The position numbers were made by a program, and so were the translations under genes. The notes beneath the pieces were generated by a model. It was given only the letters and a program-made list of their open reading frames with translations. It did not search any database and had not been told where the DNA came from. Shown piece after piece: positions 1-8,284 of a stretch of DNA of 64,000 nucleotides (positions within the stretch are counted from its first letter, which is position 1; each line of letters opens with the position of its first letter). The DNA is from Labrys sedimenti (GTDB lineage Bacteria; Pseudomonadota; Alphaproteobacteria; Rhizobiales; Labraceae): assembly GCF_034424805.1 (NCBI RefSeq), contig NZ_JAXOUF010000004.1, forward strand, positions 310,001 to 374,000, in the 5' to 3' direction.

Positions 1-1
1 G

Positions 2-1642
2 ATGCATCAGGCCATGGCGGGAGCCTTCGACCAGGCCTTTGCCCGTATTCGCGCCATCCAGCATGCAGCCCGTACCAGGGACGAAACAGGACGTCCCCGT
101 TGGCCGATGATCGTGCTGCGCAGTCCCAAGGGCTGGACCGGCCCCAAGGAGGTCGACGGCCTCAAGACCGAGGGCTTCTGGCGTTCCCATCAGGTGCCGC
201 TCAGCGGCCTCGCCGAAAAGCCCGGCCATCTCGCTCTGCTCGAATCCTGGATGCGAAGCTATGAGCCCGGCCAGCTCTTCGATGCCGAAGGCCGTCTCCT
301 GCCGGAGCTGAAGGAACTGGCTCCCAAGGGGGACCGGCGCATGGGTGCCAATCCCCACACCAATGGCGGCCGGAAATCTCATCTGCGCTGCCCGGACCCG
401 CGCGCCTTTGCCGTGACGGTGGCCTCGCCGGGCCAGACCAGCGCGGAAGCGACCCGGGTCCTCGGGCGCTATCTGGCCGAGGTGATGCGCCTGAATGCCG
501 AGGCCCGCAATTTCCGCATCATGGGGCCCGACGAGACCACCTCCAATCGGCTCGACGCCGTGCTGGAGGTAACGGACCGTACCTGGATGGAGCCACGCTT
601 GCCCGAAGACGTCCACCTGTCGCCCGACGGGCGCGTGATGGAGGTGCTGAGCGAGCATCTGTGCCAGGGATGGCTGGAAGGCTATCTGCTGACGGGCCGC
701 CACGGCCTGTTCAATTGCTACGAGGCCTTCATCCACATCGTCGATTCGATGTTCAACCAGCATGCCAAATGGTTGAAGGTGTCGCGCGAGCTGGCCTGGC
801 GTCAGCCGATCGCCTCGTTCAACTATCTGCTCAGTTCCCATGTCTGGCGCCAGGACCATAACGGCTTCAGCCATCAGGATCCGGGCTTCATCGATCTCGT
901 CGCCAACAAGAAGGCCGACATCGTCCGGATCTATCTGCCGCCGGACGCCAACACGTTGCTCTACGTCGCGGACCACTGCCTGCACACCTATGACCGCATC
1001 AACGTCATCGTGGCGGGCAAGCAGCCCGCTCCCCAATGGCTGGACATGGAAGCGGCGGTGCGCCATTGCCGCGCCGGGATCGGCCTGTGGGATTTCGCCT
1101 GCAACGACCAGGGCAGCGAACCGGACGTGGTGATGGCCTGCGCCGGCGACGTGCCGACGCTGGAAACGCTGGCCGCCGTCGATCTCCTGCGCCAGCATTG
1201 CCCCTCGCTGAAGATCCGCGTCGTCAACGTTGTCGATCTCATGGCCCTGCAGGATCCCAGCCAGCATCCGCATGGGCTCGAGCAGCGCGAATTCGACGGG
1301 CTGTTCACCACCGACAAGCCCGTGATCTTCGCCTATCACGGCTATCCCTATCTCATCCATCGCCTGACCTACAGGCGGACCAATCATGACAATTTCCACG
1401 TGCATGGCTTCAAGGAAGAGGGCACGACGACGACGCCTTTCGACATGACGGTGATCAACGGTCTCGACCGGTTCCATCTCGCCATTGCCGCCATCGATCG
1501 CATTCCCGGCCTGCTGCCGGCGGCCGCCCATGTCAAGCAGGCGCTGCGCAACAAGCTGATCGAGCATGAGGACTATGTCCGGCGCCATGGCGACGACATG
1601 CCCGAGATCAAGAACTGGGTCTGGCCGCACGGCACGAACTGA
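2..1642 (+). CDS. xfp: Phosphoketolase, C-terminal part (5' end outside window)
   Basis: ThDP-dependent phosphoketolase, which splits xylulose 5-phosphate (and often fructose 6-phosphate) with phosphate to acetyl phosphate plus glyceraldehyde 3-phosphate or erythrose 4-phosphate; cytosolic. The frame is open from base 2, so the start lies to the left. About 546 residues are present out of roughly 800 in the family. Family-typical stretches are RSPKGWTGPKEVDG (about residue 40), MGANPHTNGG (about 115) and, near the C-terminus, EEGTTTTPFDM followed by VINGLDRFHLA, which is the XFP C-terminal domain. The ThDP-binding N-terminus is missing, so cofactor residues cannot be checked. It ends with TGA at 1640-1642, 138 bp before a CBS-domain gene on the same strand. 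Whether it prefers the C5 or C6 substrate cannot be told from this part. Confidence 0.95.
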   Translation: MHQAMAGAFDQAFARIRAIQHAARTRDETGRPRWPMIVLRSPKGWTGPKEVDGLKTEGFWRSHQVPLSGLAEKPGHLALLESWMRSYEPGQLFDAEGRLLPELKELAPKGDRRMGANPHTNGGRKSHLRCPDPRAFAVTVASPGQTSAEATRVLGRYLAEVMRLNAEARNFRIMGPDETTSNRLDAVLEVTDRTWMEPRLPEDVHLSPDGRVMEVLSEHLCQGWLEGYLLTGRHGLFNCYEAFIHIVDSMFNQHAKWLKVSRELAWRQPIASFNYLLSSHVWRQDHNGFSHQDPGFIDLVANKKADIVRIYLPPDANTLLYVADHCLHTYDRINVIVAGKQPAPQWLDMEAAVRHCRAGIGLWDFACNDQGSEPDVVMACAGDVPTLETLAAVDLLRQHCPSLKIRVVNVVDLMALQDPSQHPHGLEQREFDGLFTTDKPVIFAYHGYPYLIHRLTYRRTNHDNFHVHGFKEEGTTTTPFDMTVINGLDRFHLAIAAIDRIPGLLPAAAHVKQALRNKLIEHEDYVRRHGDDMPEIKNWVWPHGTN

Positions 1643-1780
1643 GGCTTGCCCGGCCCTACTACAGCAGCAGCAACACAGGTTTGCGTGAGATCAACGCGAT
1701 CCACGCGTCAGCGCGGTATCCAACAGCAACTACCGGGTCGCGCTCTATGCCAGCCGCCCACCAACAGCAAGGAGGCCACC

Positions 1781-2509
1781 ATGCGGGTCGCAGACGTGAT
1801 GACACGCAACATCGTCAGCGTGACACCCGAAACCACTTTATCCCAGGCGATCGACGTCATGGTCCACTCGCACATAAGCGCCCTGCCGGTCATCGGTGAA
1901 GACGGCCGGCTGGCCGGCATTCTCAGCGAAGGGGACCTGCTTCGCCGCCCCGAGCTCGGCACGGAGAAGATCGGGGCAAGCTGGTTCAGTTCCCTGTTCA
2001 AAGCGGGGCACCTGGCCCAGGCCTATGCGCAGACCCATGGGCGCCGGGTCGATGAGGTGATGACCAGGGACGTCATCGTCGTCGCCCCGAACGAGCGGCT
2101 CGAGGAAGCCGTGCTCCTCATGGAGCAGCACGGCATAAAGCGCCTGCCCGTCGTCGAAAACGACAGGGTCGTCGGCCTGCTGTCCCGCGCGGATCTGGTG
2201 CGGACCCTGGCCGAGTTCCTGCGCCAGCCCTATGAAGAGCAACCGGTGAGCGACGAAGACATCAAGGCCGCCATCGAGGCCGAATTCCAGGCCCAGCCAT
2301 GGGCGCCGGCCGGCGCCATCCGGGTCGAGGTCCAGAATGGCCGGGTGGAACTAAGCGGTATCATCACCGATGAAAACCAGCGCAACGCCATCCGGATCAT
2401 CGCCGAGAACACGCCCGGCGTGCAATCGGTGCGCGACAATATCAGCTGGGTCGAACCGATGACGGGTATTGTCCTGTCTGCCCCGGAAACCCAGGACAAG
2501 ACGCACTGA
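1781..2509 (+). CDS. CBS-CBS-BON domain protein
   Basis: A 242-residue soluble protein with two CBS motifs (about residues 1-60 and 95-150; MRVADVMTRNIVSV and VDEVMTRDVIVVAP are typical CBS starts) and a C-terminal BON domain (about 165-225). CBS pairs usually bind adenosyl nucleotides; BON domains often bind phospholipid. Such proteins occur in alphaproteobacteria as stress or redox/energy sensors, often near fermentative or phosphoketolase genes, as here. The ATG at 1781 was chosen because it has GGAGG at 1771-1775 and begins directly with the CBS domain; an in-frame extension back to 1646 has no such support. It may be co-transcribed with the phosphoketolase. The exact ligand and role are unknown. 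Confidence 0.85.
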   Translation: MRVADVMTRNIVSVTPETTLSQAIDVMVHSHISALPVIGEDGRLAGILSEGDLLRRPELGTEKIGASWFSSLFKAGHLAQAYAQTHGRRVDEVMTRDVIVVAPNERLEEAVLLMEQHGIKRLPVVENDRVVGLLSRADLVRTLAEFLRQPYEEQPVSDEDIKAAIEAEFQAQPWAPAGAIRVEVQNGRVELSGIITDENQRNAIRIIAENTPGVQSVRDNISWVEPMTGIVLSAPETQDKTH

Positions 2510-2559
2510 GCCCTTCTCTGCTTTGCACCGGATGAGAGAAACGCGACCGGCCGTCGTGA

Positions 2560-3891
2560 TCAAGCCGAGCCACGGCCGTCGCGTATCATCGAAAAATAGT
2601 CGTCGCCGCCGACCTGCCCGCCTTTGAGCGCGATCTCCAGCCCTTCGAAGGCCGGCGCGTCCGCATAGGCCGTACATAGGGGGGAGCCAGGACAGGAGGG
2701 CAAGGGCAGCCTCGTCGTCAGCGCGAAGATCCCGAGCTCGCGCAAGGCGTGGCTCGACGTATCGCCGCCGGCAATGACCGCCCGGCGCAGGCCCGCCCGT
2801 TCGACGAGGGCCTTCTGGATCCGGCCCAGCGCCACGCCGATGCGGTTGCGGTCCCCGTCATCCTCGAACCCGTCACCAATATCGGTGCTCGGTCCGAGCG
2901 CGGTGTAGAGGATAACGCTGCGTCCCTGCTCCAGCCTTTCAAGGCCGCTGGCGACGGCTTCGGCAATGGCCGCCTCGCCATGGCTGATGAGCGCGCGCGG
3001 ATCCAGCGCAACGCCGTCGAACCCGTTAGCGGTGGCATGGCGGATCTGCCGCTCCGTGGTGGGGGAGCAGCTCCCCGATACCACGGCGATGCGATCGGCA
3101 ATGCCGGGCGCGGCAAAGGAGCTTTTCCCGCCGACCAAGCCACTTTCCTGCCAGGCGCGCAGCAGCGCATATTCGACCCCCGAAGACCCGGCCACGAAGG
3201 GCCCGAGCCTTGGCTGCAGGCGCAGGAGCTGGCGCCCTGCCTGCAATTGGGTGGCATCGTCGTTGACATCGAGGAGGACGATGTCCTCGCCTCTCGCCAG
3301 CACGGCATCGACGATGCCGTCGGCATCGACCGCCACCAGCGCCGCAATGTCAACAAGGCCGATGCTCCCCTTCGTCTGCCGAGCAAGGTGCAGGCGAAGG
3401 TCCGCCTCATCCATCGGCGTCACCGGATGGCGGCTCATCACCGGATGGCGGTCGATGCGATAGACCTGGCCCTGATAGGCGGCGAACAGGGTGCCGAAGC
3501 TGGTATAGCGCCGAAGCTGGGGCGCGCCGACCACCAGCGGGACCTGGTGCTGTCCGAAGACCTTGCTGCCGATCTCGATGGCGCGGCCGATATTGCCGAT
3601 CGCCGGGCTGGAGTCGAAGGTGGAGCAGACCTTGTAGTGGCAGACGCCTGCTCCGAGCTGCTTCAGCCATTCGAAGGCCGGGGTAAGCTCGGCATCCATC
3701 CAGGCCGGGCTTTGGCTGCGGCTGGTGCCGGCGAGGCCGATGGCGTCGCACTCACCCAGGCGCTCGCGCTGCGCCGCGGTGGGCGGCTGCAGGAACAGGG
3801 TGGTGCGCACGCCATGGGAGGCCAGCGCCTCCATCACATCGGTGGAGCCGGTGAAGTCGTCGCCATAATAGGAGAGCAGCAAGCCCGACAT
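2560..3891 (-). CDS. oiaK: Four-carbon acid sugar kinase family protein, probable 3-oxo-isoapionate kinase
   Basis: A 443-residue kinase of the DUF1537 (four-carbon acid sugar kinase) family. The N-terminal substrate domain starts LLLSYYGDDFTGSTD, and the C-terminal nucleotide-binding domain has AGGDTSSH and LKGGQVGGDDYF, all diagnostic. The ATG at 3891 follows an AAGGAAAG ribosome site; an upstream extension overlapping the RuBisCO-like gene was rejected. It lies 19 bp after that gene, so the two form one operon behind the operator at 5232-5255. Members of this family in apionate clusters (OiaK) phosphorylate 3-oxo-isoapionate to the 4-phosphate used by the RuBisCO-like protein. The family assignment is firm; the substrate is inferred from the neighbours apnO and the RuBisCO-like gene. 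Threonate or erythronate kinase is the main alternative. Confidence 0.75.
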   Translation of the reverse strand: MSGLLLSYYGDDFTGSTDVMEALASHGVRTTLFLQPPTAAQRERLGECDAIGLAGTSRSQSPAWMDAELTPAFEWLKQLGAGVCHYKVCSTFDSSPAIGNIGRAIEIGSKVFGQHQVPLVVGAPQLRRYTSFGTLFAAYQGQVYRIDRHPVMSRHPVTPMDEADLRLHLARQTKGSIGLVDIAALVAVDADGIVDAVLARGEDIVLLDVNDDATQLQAGRQLLRLQPRLGPFVAGSSGVEYALLRAWQESGLVGGKSSFAAPGIADRIAVVSGSCSPTTERQIRHATANGFDGVALDPRALISHGEAAIAEAVASGLERLEQGRSVILYTALGPSTDIGDGFEDDGDRNRIGVALGRIQKALVERAGLRRAVIAGGDTSSHALRELGIFALTTRLPLPSCPGSPLCTAYADAPAFEGLEIALKGGQVGGDDYFSMIRDGRGSA

Positions 3892-3910
3892 CGTTCTTTC
3901 CTTGGAGATC

Positions 3911-5188
3911 TCAGGACGCGGCGGCGTCGGTGCCGAATTTCTGCAGGGACTGCGCCAGTTCGCGATGCTCGCGCGCATAGGCGTCGAGTGGGACGCCCTC
4001 GACGGCGGCCTCCCAGGCCTGTCTGACAGCGCGCACACCCGCCGCCGGACCGCCTGGATGGCTGACCACCCCGCCACCGCACAGATAGAGCAGGTCCACG
4101 GTCTGCCGGGTGCGGGCATAGGTATCCGGCGCCTGGCCACCCCATTGGCCCGAGCAAACGACCGGCACGGGGCAGACATCGCCCTCGAACAGAGGCGTCG
4201 TCACGGCCTGGAAGGAGCGCACGAAGGATTCGTCAGACTCCCAGTATTTGGCGCGGATACCGTTGATCTGGAACTGATCGATGCCGAGCAGCCGCCAGAA
4301 CTGCTGGTAGACCTCGAAATCCATGCCGAGGCCGGGATGCCGCGTGAGGATATCCCAGCCATTGCGATGGGCATGCAACGCCAGATGGGAGCGCTTGCGC
4401 AGGAAGGACAGGCCACCAAGGCCTATCGAATTGATGTTGATCACCGCGGCATTGCCACTTGCCCGCACGACGATGTCGTGGTTGCGCATCATCTCGTCGG
4501 GATCGCTGTGCGAGATGCCGAAGGCATACATCACCTTCTTGCCGGTCTTCTGCTCATGATCGAGGATGACAGGCATGATCGCCTTCACGCGATCCTCGAG
4601 GCTGGAATAGGCCGGGCTCGCCAGCTTCTCGTCGTCCTTGATGAAGTCGACCTCGGCTTCGACGAGTTCGCGCACCTGCTCGGCCGATTCGGGCGGGCGC
4701 AGCCCCAAGGCAGGCTTGACGATGGAGCCGATCACCGGCCGGTCGACGACGCCGGTCAGCCGCCGGGTACCCGCCATGCCGAATTGCGGGCCGGGATAGG
4801 CAGCCGTGAAGGCCCCCGGCAATTGCATGCCGGTGACGCGGATGCCGCTGAACCCCTTGATCGAGTAAACGCCACCGATGGTGATCGTCATCAAAGCCGC
4901 CAGATCGGTGCCGATCGCCTCGATCGGAAAATCGATGTCGACATCGGCACGCCTGTAGATTGCGCCGACCGGTGCCGACGGGTCGGGAATCGAGGGAACA
5001 TCCAAGGCCTCCAGGGGGCGGATCGCCACGACGCGTGCGGCGACACGCGCCTTGAGCTCCGGCGTCTCGCCCGGCAGGCTGACGAAGGTACCGGTCGACT
5101 GATCGCTGGCAATCTTGGCGGCCAGCTTCTCGACATCGCCGGCCGTCTCGATGCGATAGGTCATGCGGATGACGGACATGGTACCCAT
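3911..5188 (-). CDS. RuBisCO-like protein of apionate catabolism (OiaX/OiaT type)
   Basis: A 425-residue RuBisCO large-chain-like protein. Visible active-site signatures are GSIVKPALGL (the lysine equivalent to RuBisCO Lys175), DFIKDDEKL (carbamylated Lys plus Asp/Glu metal ligands), HAHRNGW (His294 equivalent), a Lys in the loop-6 area (NGIRAKYW), SGQWGG and GGGVVSHPGG. The metal centre looks intact, but the His327 region reads INGI, so it is not a true RuBisCO. In apionate pathways such proteins either decarboxylate 3-oxo-isoapionate 4-phosphate (OiaX) or cleave it to glycolate and 3-phosphoglycerate (OiaT). No erythrulose-phosphate isomerase is seen in this window, which mildly favours OiaT. 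ATG at 5188 is used; 5179 is possible, and neither has a strong ribosome site. First gene of the operon with oiaK. Confidence 0.8.
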   Translation of the reverse strand: MGTMSVIRMTYRIETAGDVEKLAAKIASDQSTGTFVSLPGETPELKARVAARVVAIRPLEALDVPSIPDPSAPVGAIYRRADVDIDFPIEAIGTDLAALMTITIGGVYSIKGFSGIRVTGMQLPGAFTAAYPGPQFGMAGTRRLTGVVDRPVIGSIVKPALGLRPPESAEQVRELVEAEVDFIKDDEKLASPAYSSLEDRVKAIMPVILDHEQKTGKKVMYAFGISHSDPDEMMRNHDIVVRASGNAAVININSIGLGGLSFLRKRSHLALHAHRNGWDILTRHPGLGMDFEVYQQFWRLLGIDQFQINGIRAKYWESDESFVRSFQAVTTPLFEGDVCPVPVVCSGQWGGQAPDTYARTRQTVDLLYLCGGGVVSHPGGPAAGVRAVRQAWEAAVEGVPLDAYAREHRELAQSLQKFGTDAAAS

Positions 5189-5221
5189 TCAGTCTGGGCG
5201 CTCACAGCGCCTGGTCTGGAA

Positions 5222-5250
5222 TTGCTTAACAGGTATGATGAGTATATCAT
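5222..5250 (+). promoter_or_regulatory. Predicted sigma-70 promoter of the gntR-type regulator
   Basis: TTGCTT at 5222-5227 and TATCAT at 5245-5250 are separated by exactly 17 bp on the plus strand. The predicted start would give a leader of about 125 nt before the regulator ATG at 5385. The shared operator (5232-5255) lies across the spacer and -10, so a bound repressor would block it; this suggests autoregulation. Prediction from sequence only. Confidence 0.5.
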
Positions 5251-5255
5251 GACTT
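5232..5255. promoter_or_regulatory. Operator copy 1 (ATGAT-N6-ATCAT) between the RuBisCO-like gene and the GntR gene
   Basis: Inverted repeat ATGAT (5235-5239), six-base spacer, ATCAT (5246-5250), flanked by GGT on the left and GACTT on the right. A nearly identical block occurs at 14254-14277 in front of apnO, in the same orientation and almost the same distance from the start codon (47 versus 44 bp). It lies in the divergent intergenic region next to a GntR/FCD regulator gene, which is the probable ligand. Confidence 0.75.
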
Positions 5256-5384
5256 AAGTTGAAGCAACGGAAATTCGCCTTGTCTGTTTCCAGACAGCGG
5301 TGGCACTGTTGCAGGAGCGGACTTGCCTCGCGGAAGAACAGGCGGCAAAGACCGCCGAACCCACGGCCTCAATCGGAATGCCCC

Positions 5385-6107
5385 ATGCCCCTCACCGATC
5401 AACGCATTGTCCGTCGCAAGCTCTCCGATGAGGTTTTCGACCGCCTCAAGGCGCTGATCACCGGCGGGGAACTGCAGCCGGGAGACCCCTTCCCTTCCGA
5501 ACGCGAATTGATGGACCGCCTCGGTGTCGGCCGTCCCGCCATCCGCGAAGCCATGCAGCAGCTGAGCATTTTCGGCCTGCTCACCATTTCTCACGGCGAG
5601 CGGGCACGCGTTCGCCAGCCGACCGCCAGGTCGATCTTCCAGCAGGTCGACGATGCCGCCAGCGTGCTCCTGTCGAGTTCCCCGGCCTCGCTGGAGCATC
5701 TGAAGGAGGCGCGCCGCTTCTTCGAGCTGGGCATGGTGCGTCAGGCGGCGCAGAAGGCCGACGCACAGGCGGTCATCGGCCTGCAGGAAGCCCTGGCGCG
5801 CCAGCGCGCAAGCCTTGGCGACGCCGATGCCTTCATCAATGCGGACATGCTGTTCCACACGCGCATCGCCGCCATCTCCGGCAACCCGCTGTTCGAGGCG
5901 ATGAGCGAGGCCATGCTCGGCTGGCTGAAGCAGTATCACACCGACTTGCTGATCTGGACCGGCAAGGAGAACTACACCTTGTCCGAGCATGAGGACATCC
6001 TCAATCGCATCATCGCGCACGATCCGGACGGGGCCGAACAGGCGATGGTCAGGCACCTCGATCGTTCCGCCTCGCTCTACGTTCACCAGACCGTAGCGTT
6101 GGCGTGA
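5385..6107 (+). CDS. GntR-family (FCD/FadR-type) transcriptional regulator
   Basis: A 240-residue regulator. The N-terminal winged helix-turn-helix (about residues 8-75) carries PFPSERELMDRLGVGRPA, a typical GntR recognition segment, followed by an FCD ligand-binding domain (about 95-230) with the usual acidic/His metal-site pattern (DADAFINADMLFH, and a late His in MVRHLDRS). The ATG at 5385 begins at the conserved N-terminus; a longer ORF from 5259 runs through the promoter and was rejected. It is divergent from the RuBisCO-like gene and convergent with the dehydrogenase gene. Two copies of one palindrome control both catabolic units, so it is the likely sugar-acid-responsive repressor of the regulon and of itself. 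The effector is unknown; apionate or a later intermediate is likely. Confidence 0.85.
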   Translation: MPLTDQRIVRRKLSDEVFDRLKALITGGELQPGDPFPSERELMDRLGVGRPAIREAMQQLSIFGLLTISHGERARVRQPTARSIFQQVDDAASVLLSSSPASLEHLKEARRFFELGMVRQAAQKADAQAVIGLQEALARQRASLGDADAFINADMLFHTRIAAISGNPLFEAMSEAMLGWLKQYHTDLLIWTGKENYTLSEHEDILNRIIAHDPDGAEQAMVRHLDRSASLYVHQTVALA

Positions 6108-6191
6108 GAAAGCGTCGAAGAAGCGAGGCGCAGACTCAAGCGCTCCGCGCCTGCGACCCCAGGGAGGCACGTCATCTATGTGTCGGTTGAA

Positions 6192-7220
6192 TCAGATCGA
6201 GGCCATCTCGATCGTCTGGCCACTGGCGGCGCTGGCATAGGCCGCCTCGACCAGGGCCATCGTGGCGATATTGTCCCGCCCGCTGGTGGAGGGTTCCTCG
6301 CCGTTGTGCAGGCAATGCAGCCAATGGCGCTGGATGGCGAGCACGCTCTCCTGGATGTTGTGCCACGGGCGCGAGGCCCAGGGCAGCAATGGCGGCGACA
6401 GGTCGACCTCCTCCCGCCCGCCGGGTCCGTTCACGACAAGGCGATAGCCCGTACCGAGCCGCAGCGTGCCCGCCGAACCGTCGATCTCGACGAGCGTCTC
6501 GGGGAAAGGATCGACCGGCAGCCTGGTGGCATAGCTGCAATCGACCACAGAGGACAGGCCGCCCTCGTGATCGAGCAGCATCGTGGCGACATCCTCGCCC
6601 CTGATGGCGGGGTTGACGCGCTGGGTGCGCGCGCTCAGCTGAGTCACCTCGCCAAACAGGAAGCGGGCAATGTCGAGGATATGGATGCCCAAGTCCTCGA
6701 CGATGAAACGTTTGCCTTCGGCGAGATAGGGCTGGCCGCTGAAGACGTCGAAGCCGGAACGGAAGGACACGCGCGCCCAGAAAGGCCGGCCGATGGCATT
6801 GGCGTCGAGACGCGTCTTCACGGCCTGGATCGCACTCTGCCAGCGGAAATTCTCGTGCACCATCAACGGTACGCCGGCGAGGCGGCAGGCCTCGACCATC
6901 GCGCGCGCATCCGCCATCGAAAGCGCGAAGGGCTTCTGGCAGATCACGGGAATTCTCATCTTCGCTGCGAGCTCGACCAGCGGGCGGTGGCTCGCCACAG
7001 TGGTGGCGATATCGACGAAATCCGGCTTCTCCGCCTCGAGCATCTGCTCGGCATCGCCATAGCGCCTGTCGATGCCGAAAAGGTCGCCCGCCTGGGCAAG
7101 GCGTTCCGGATCGCGGTCGCAGAGGGCAACGATGTCGACGCCCTCGGCGTCTCGCCAGGCATGGAGCTGGTTGATGGCGAAGAAGCCGCAACCGATCAGG
7201 GCACCTCGATAGGACTCCAT
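6192..7220 (-). CDS. Gfo/Idh/MocA-family dehydrogenase, candidate D-apiose dehydrogenase (ApsD-like)
   Basis: A 342-residue NAD(P)-dependent oxidoreductase. The N-terminal Rossmann fold starts ALIGCGFFAINQLHAW (GxGxxA), and the family EKP motif appears as CQKPFALS near residue 95; the C-terminal alpha/beta domain (from about 125) is of the Gfo/Idh/MocA type. The ATG at 7220 overlaps the TGA of the upstream ABC permease (ATGA), which indicates translational coupling and makes it the last gene of the apnO-transporter operon. In known apiose clusters a Gfo/Idh enzyme (ApsD) oxidises D-apiose to the lactone; its place beside a sugar ABC importer and apnO supports that. Oxidation of another imported sugar or polyol is possible. 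Gln replacing Glu in EKP is a minor variation. Confidence 0.7.
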   Translation of the reverse strand: MESYRGALIGCGFFAINQLHAWRDAEGVDIVALCDRDPERLAQAGDLFGIDRRYGDAEQMLEAEKPDFVDIATTVASHRPLVELAAKMRIPVICQKPFALSMADARAMVEACRLAGVPLMVHENFRWQSAIQAVKTRLDANAIGRPFWARVSFRSGFDVFSGQPYLAEGKRFIVEDLGIHILDIARFLFGEVTQLSARTQRVNPAIRGEDVATMLLDHEGGLSSVVDCSYATRLPVDPFPETLVEIDGSAGTLRLGTGYRLVVNGPGGREEVDLSPPLLPWASRPWHNIQESVLAIQRHWLHCLHNGEEPSTSGRDNIATMALVEAAYASAASGQTIEMASI

Positions 7221-8284
7221 CAGGCCAGCCTCGCCATCTGGCGCAAGGCAACGCGCTGCTGCAGCCGGCGCTGGGCCTGGTCCACCACCACGGCAATGAC
7301 GATCACCAGGCCCTTGATCACCATCTGCCAGAACTCGCTGACCCCCATCATCACCAGCCCGTCGGAGAGAATGCCGATGACGAAGGCACCGATGACGGTG
7401 CCGCCGATGGTGCCGCGCCCACCCGACATCGAGGTACCGCCGAGCACCGCCGCGGCGATGGCGTTGAGTTCGAAGCTCTCGCCCGTGGCGGGATGCGACG
7501 CCATCAATTCGGAGGAAACCACCAGGCCGACGACGGCGGCGCAAAAGCCCGAGAACATGTAGACGAAGAGCTTCACCCGGTTGACCCGGATACCCGACAG
7601 GCCCGCGGCGCGCTCATTGCCGCCGACCGCGAAGATATGGCGGCCGAGTGGTGTGCAGCGCGCCATATAGGCGGCAGCCAGCGCCAGCACGGCGAGGATC
7701 CACACCGAGGCCGGCAGGCCGAGGAGGCGTCCTGCTCCCAGGACGGCATAGCCCTGGGTGCCGAAATCGGCGCGGCCGACCAGATTGGGGAAGGTCGCGC
7801 CATCGGATGAGAGAAGCGCCAGGCCGCGGGCGATATAAAGCGTGCCAAGCGTCGCGATGAAGGGCGCGACATTGAGCTTGGTGATCAGCAATCCGTTGAC
7901 GGCGCCGATCAGGATGCCCACCAGCAGGGTGATCGCCATCACCTCGTAGATGTTGAAGAAGATGGTGTAGCCGATGCGAAGGTCCAGGCCGTTGAGGATC
8001 AGCCCGCCGGCGACCATGCCGCACAGGCCAACGATCGATCCGACCGACAGGTCGATGCCGCCGGTGACGATGACGAAGGTCATGCCCATCGCCAGGAAGG
8101 CATTCAGCGCCACATGCTTCGACATCAGGATGAGATTGGCCGTGCTGAGGAAGTTCGGCGCCGCCAGCGAAAAGAAGATCAGTACGGCGAACAGGGCGAT
8201 GAAGGTGCGCAGCTTCATCAGGTTCAGGGCAAGCGAGCCGCTTCCCGCGGACGGATTGTTCAAGGTTTCCTGCGCGACTGTCAT
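7220..8284 (-). CDS. Sugar ABC transporter permease (RbsC family)
   Basis: A 354-residue polytopic inner-membrane permease of the BPD_transp_2/RbsC family. Family motifs include VTGGIDLSVGS near residue 75 and AAVLGGTSMSGGRGTIGG near residue 265. About eight to ten hydrophobic segments start around residue 28. The ATG at 8284 overlaps the stop codon of the ATPase gene (ATGA), and its own stop overlaps the dehydrogenase start, so expression is tightly coupled. It forms the channel of the importer together with the ATPase (8281-9861) and binding protein (10861-11802). The substrate is inferred from the cluster to be an aldose such as D-apiose. Confidence 0.9.
   Translation of the reverse strand: MTVAQETLNNPSAGSGSLALNLMKLRTFIALFAVLIFFSLAAPNFLSTANLILMSKHVALNAFLAMGMTFVIVTGGIDLSVGSIVGLCGMVAGGLILNGLDLRIGYTIFFNIYEVMAITLLVGILIGAVNGLLITKLNVAPFIATLGTLYIARGLALLSSDGATFPNLVGRADFGTQGYAVLGAGRLLGLPASVWILAVLALAAAYMARCTPLGRHIFAVGGNERAAGLSGIRVNRVKLFVYMFSGFCAAVVGLVVSSELMASHPATGESFELNAIAAAVLGGTSMSGGRGTIGGTVIGAFVIGILSDGLVMMGVSEFWQMVIKGLVIVIAVVVDQAQRRLQQRVALRQMARLA

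Noticed and set aside
2749..4026. Long plus-strand frame opposite the sugar-acid kinase
   Set aside because: It is the antisense of oiaK; no domain is recognised and the kinase frame has full family motifs.
3902..5257. Plus-strand frame of 451 codons opposite the RuBisCO-like gene
   Set aside because: Shadow of a conserved gene; high-GC DNA gives long antisense frames.
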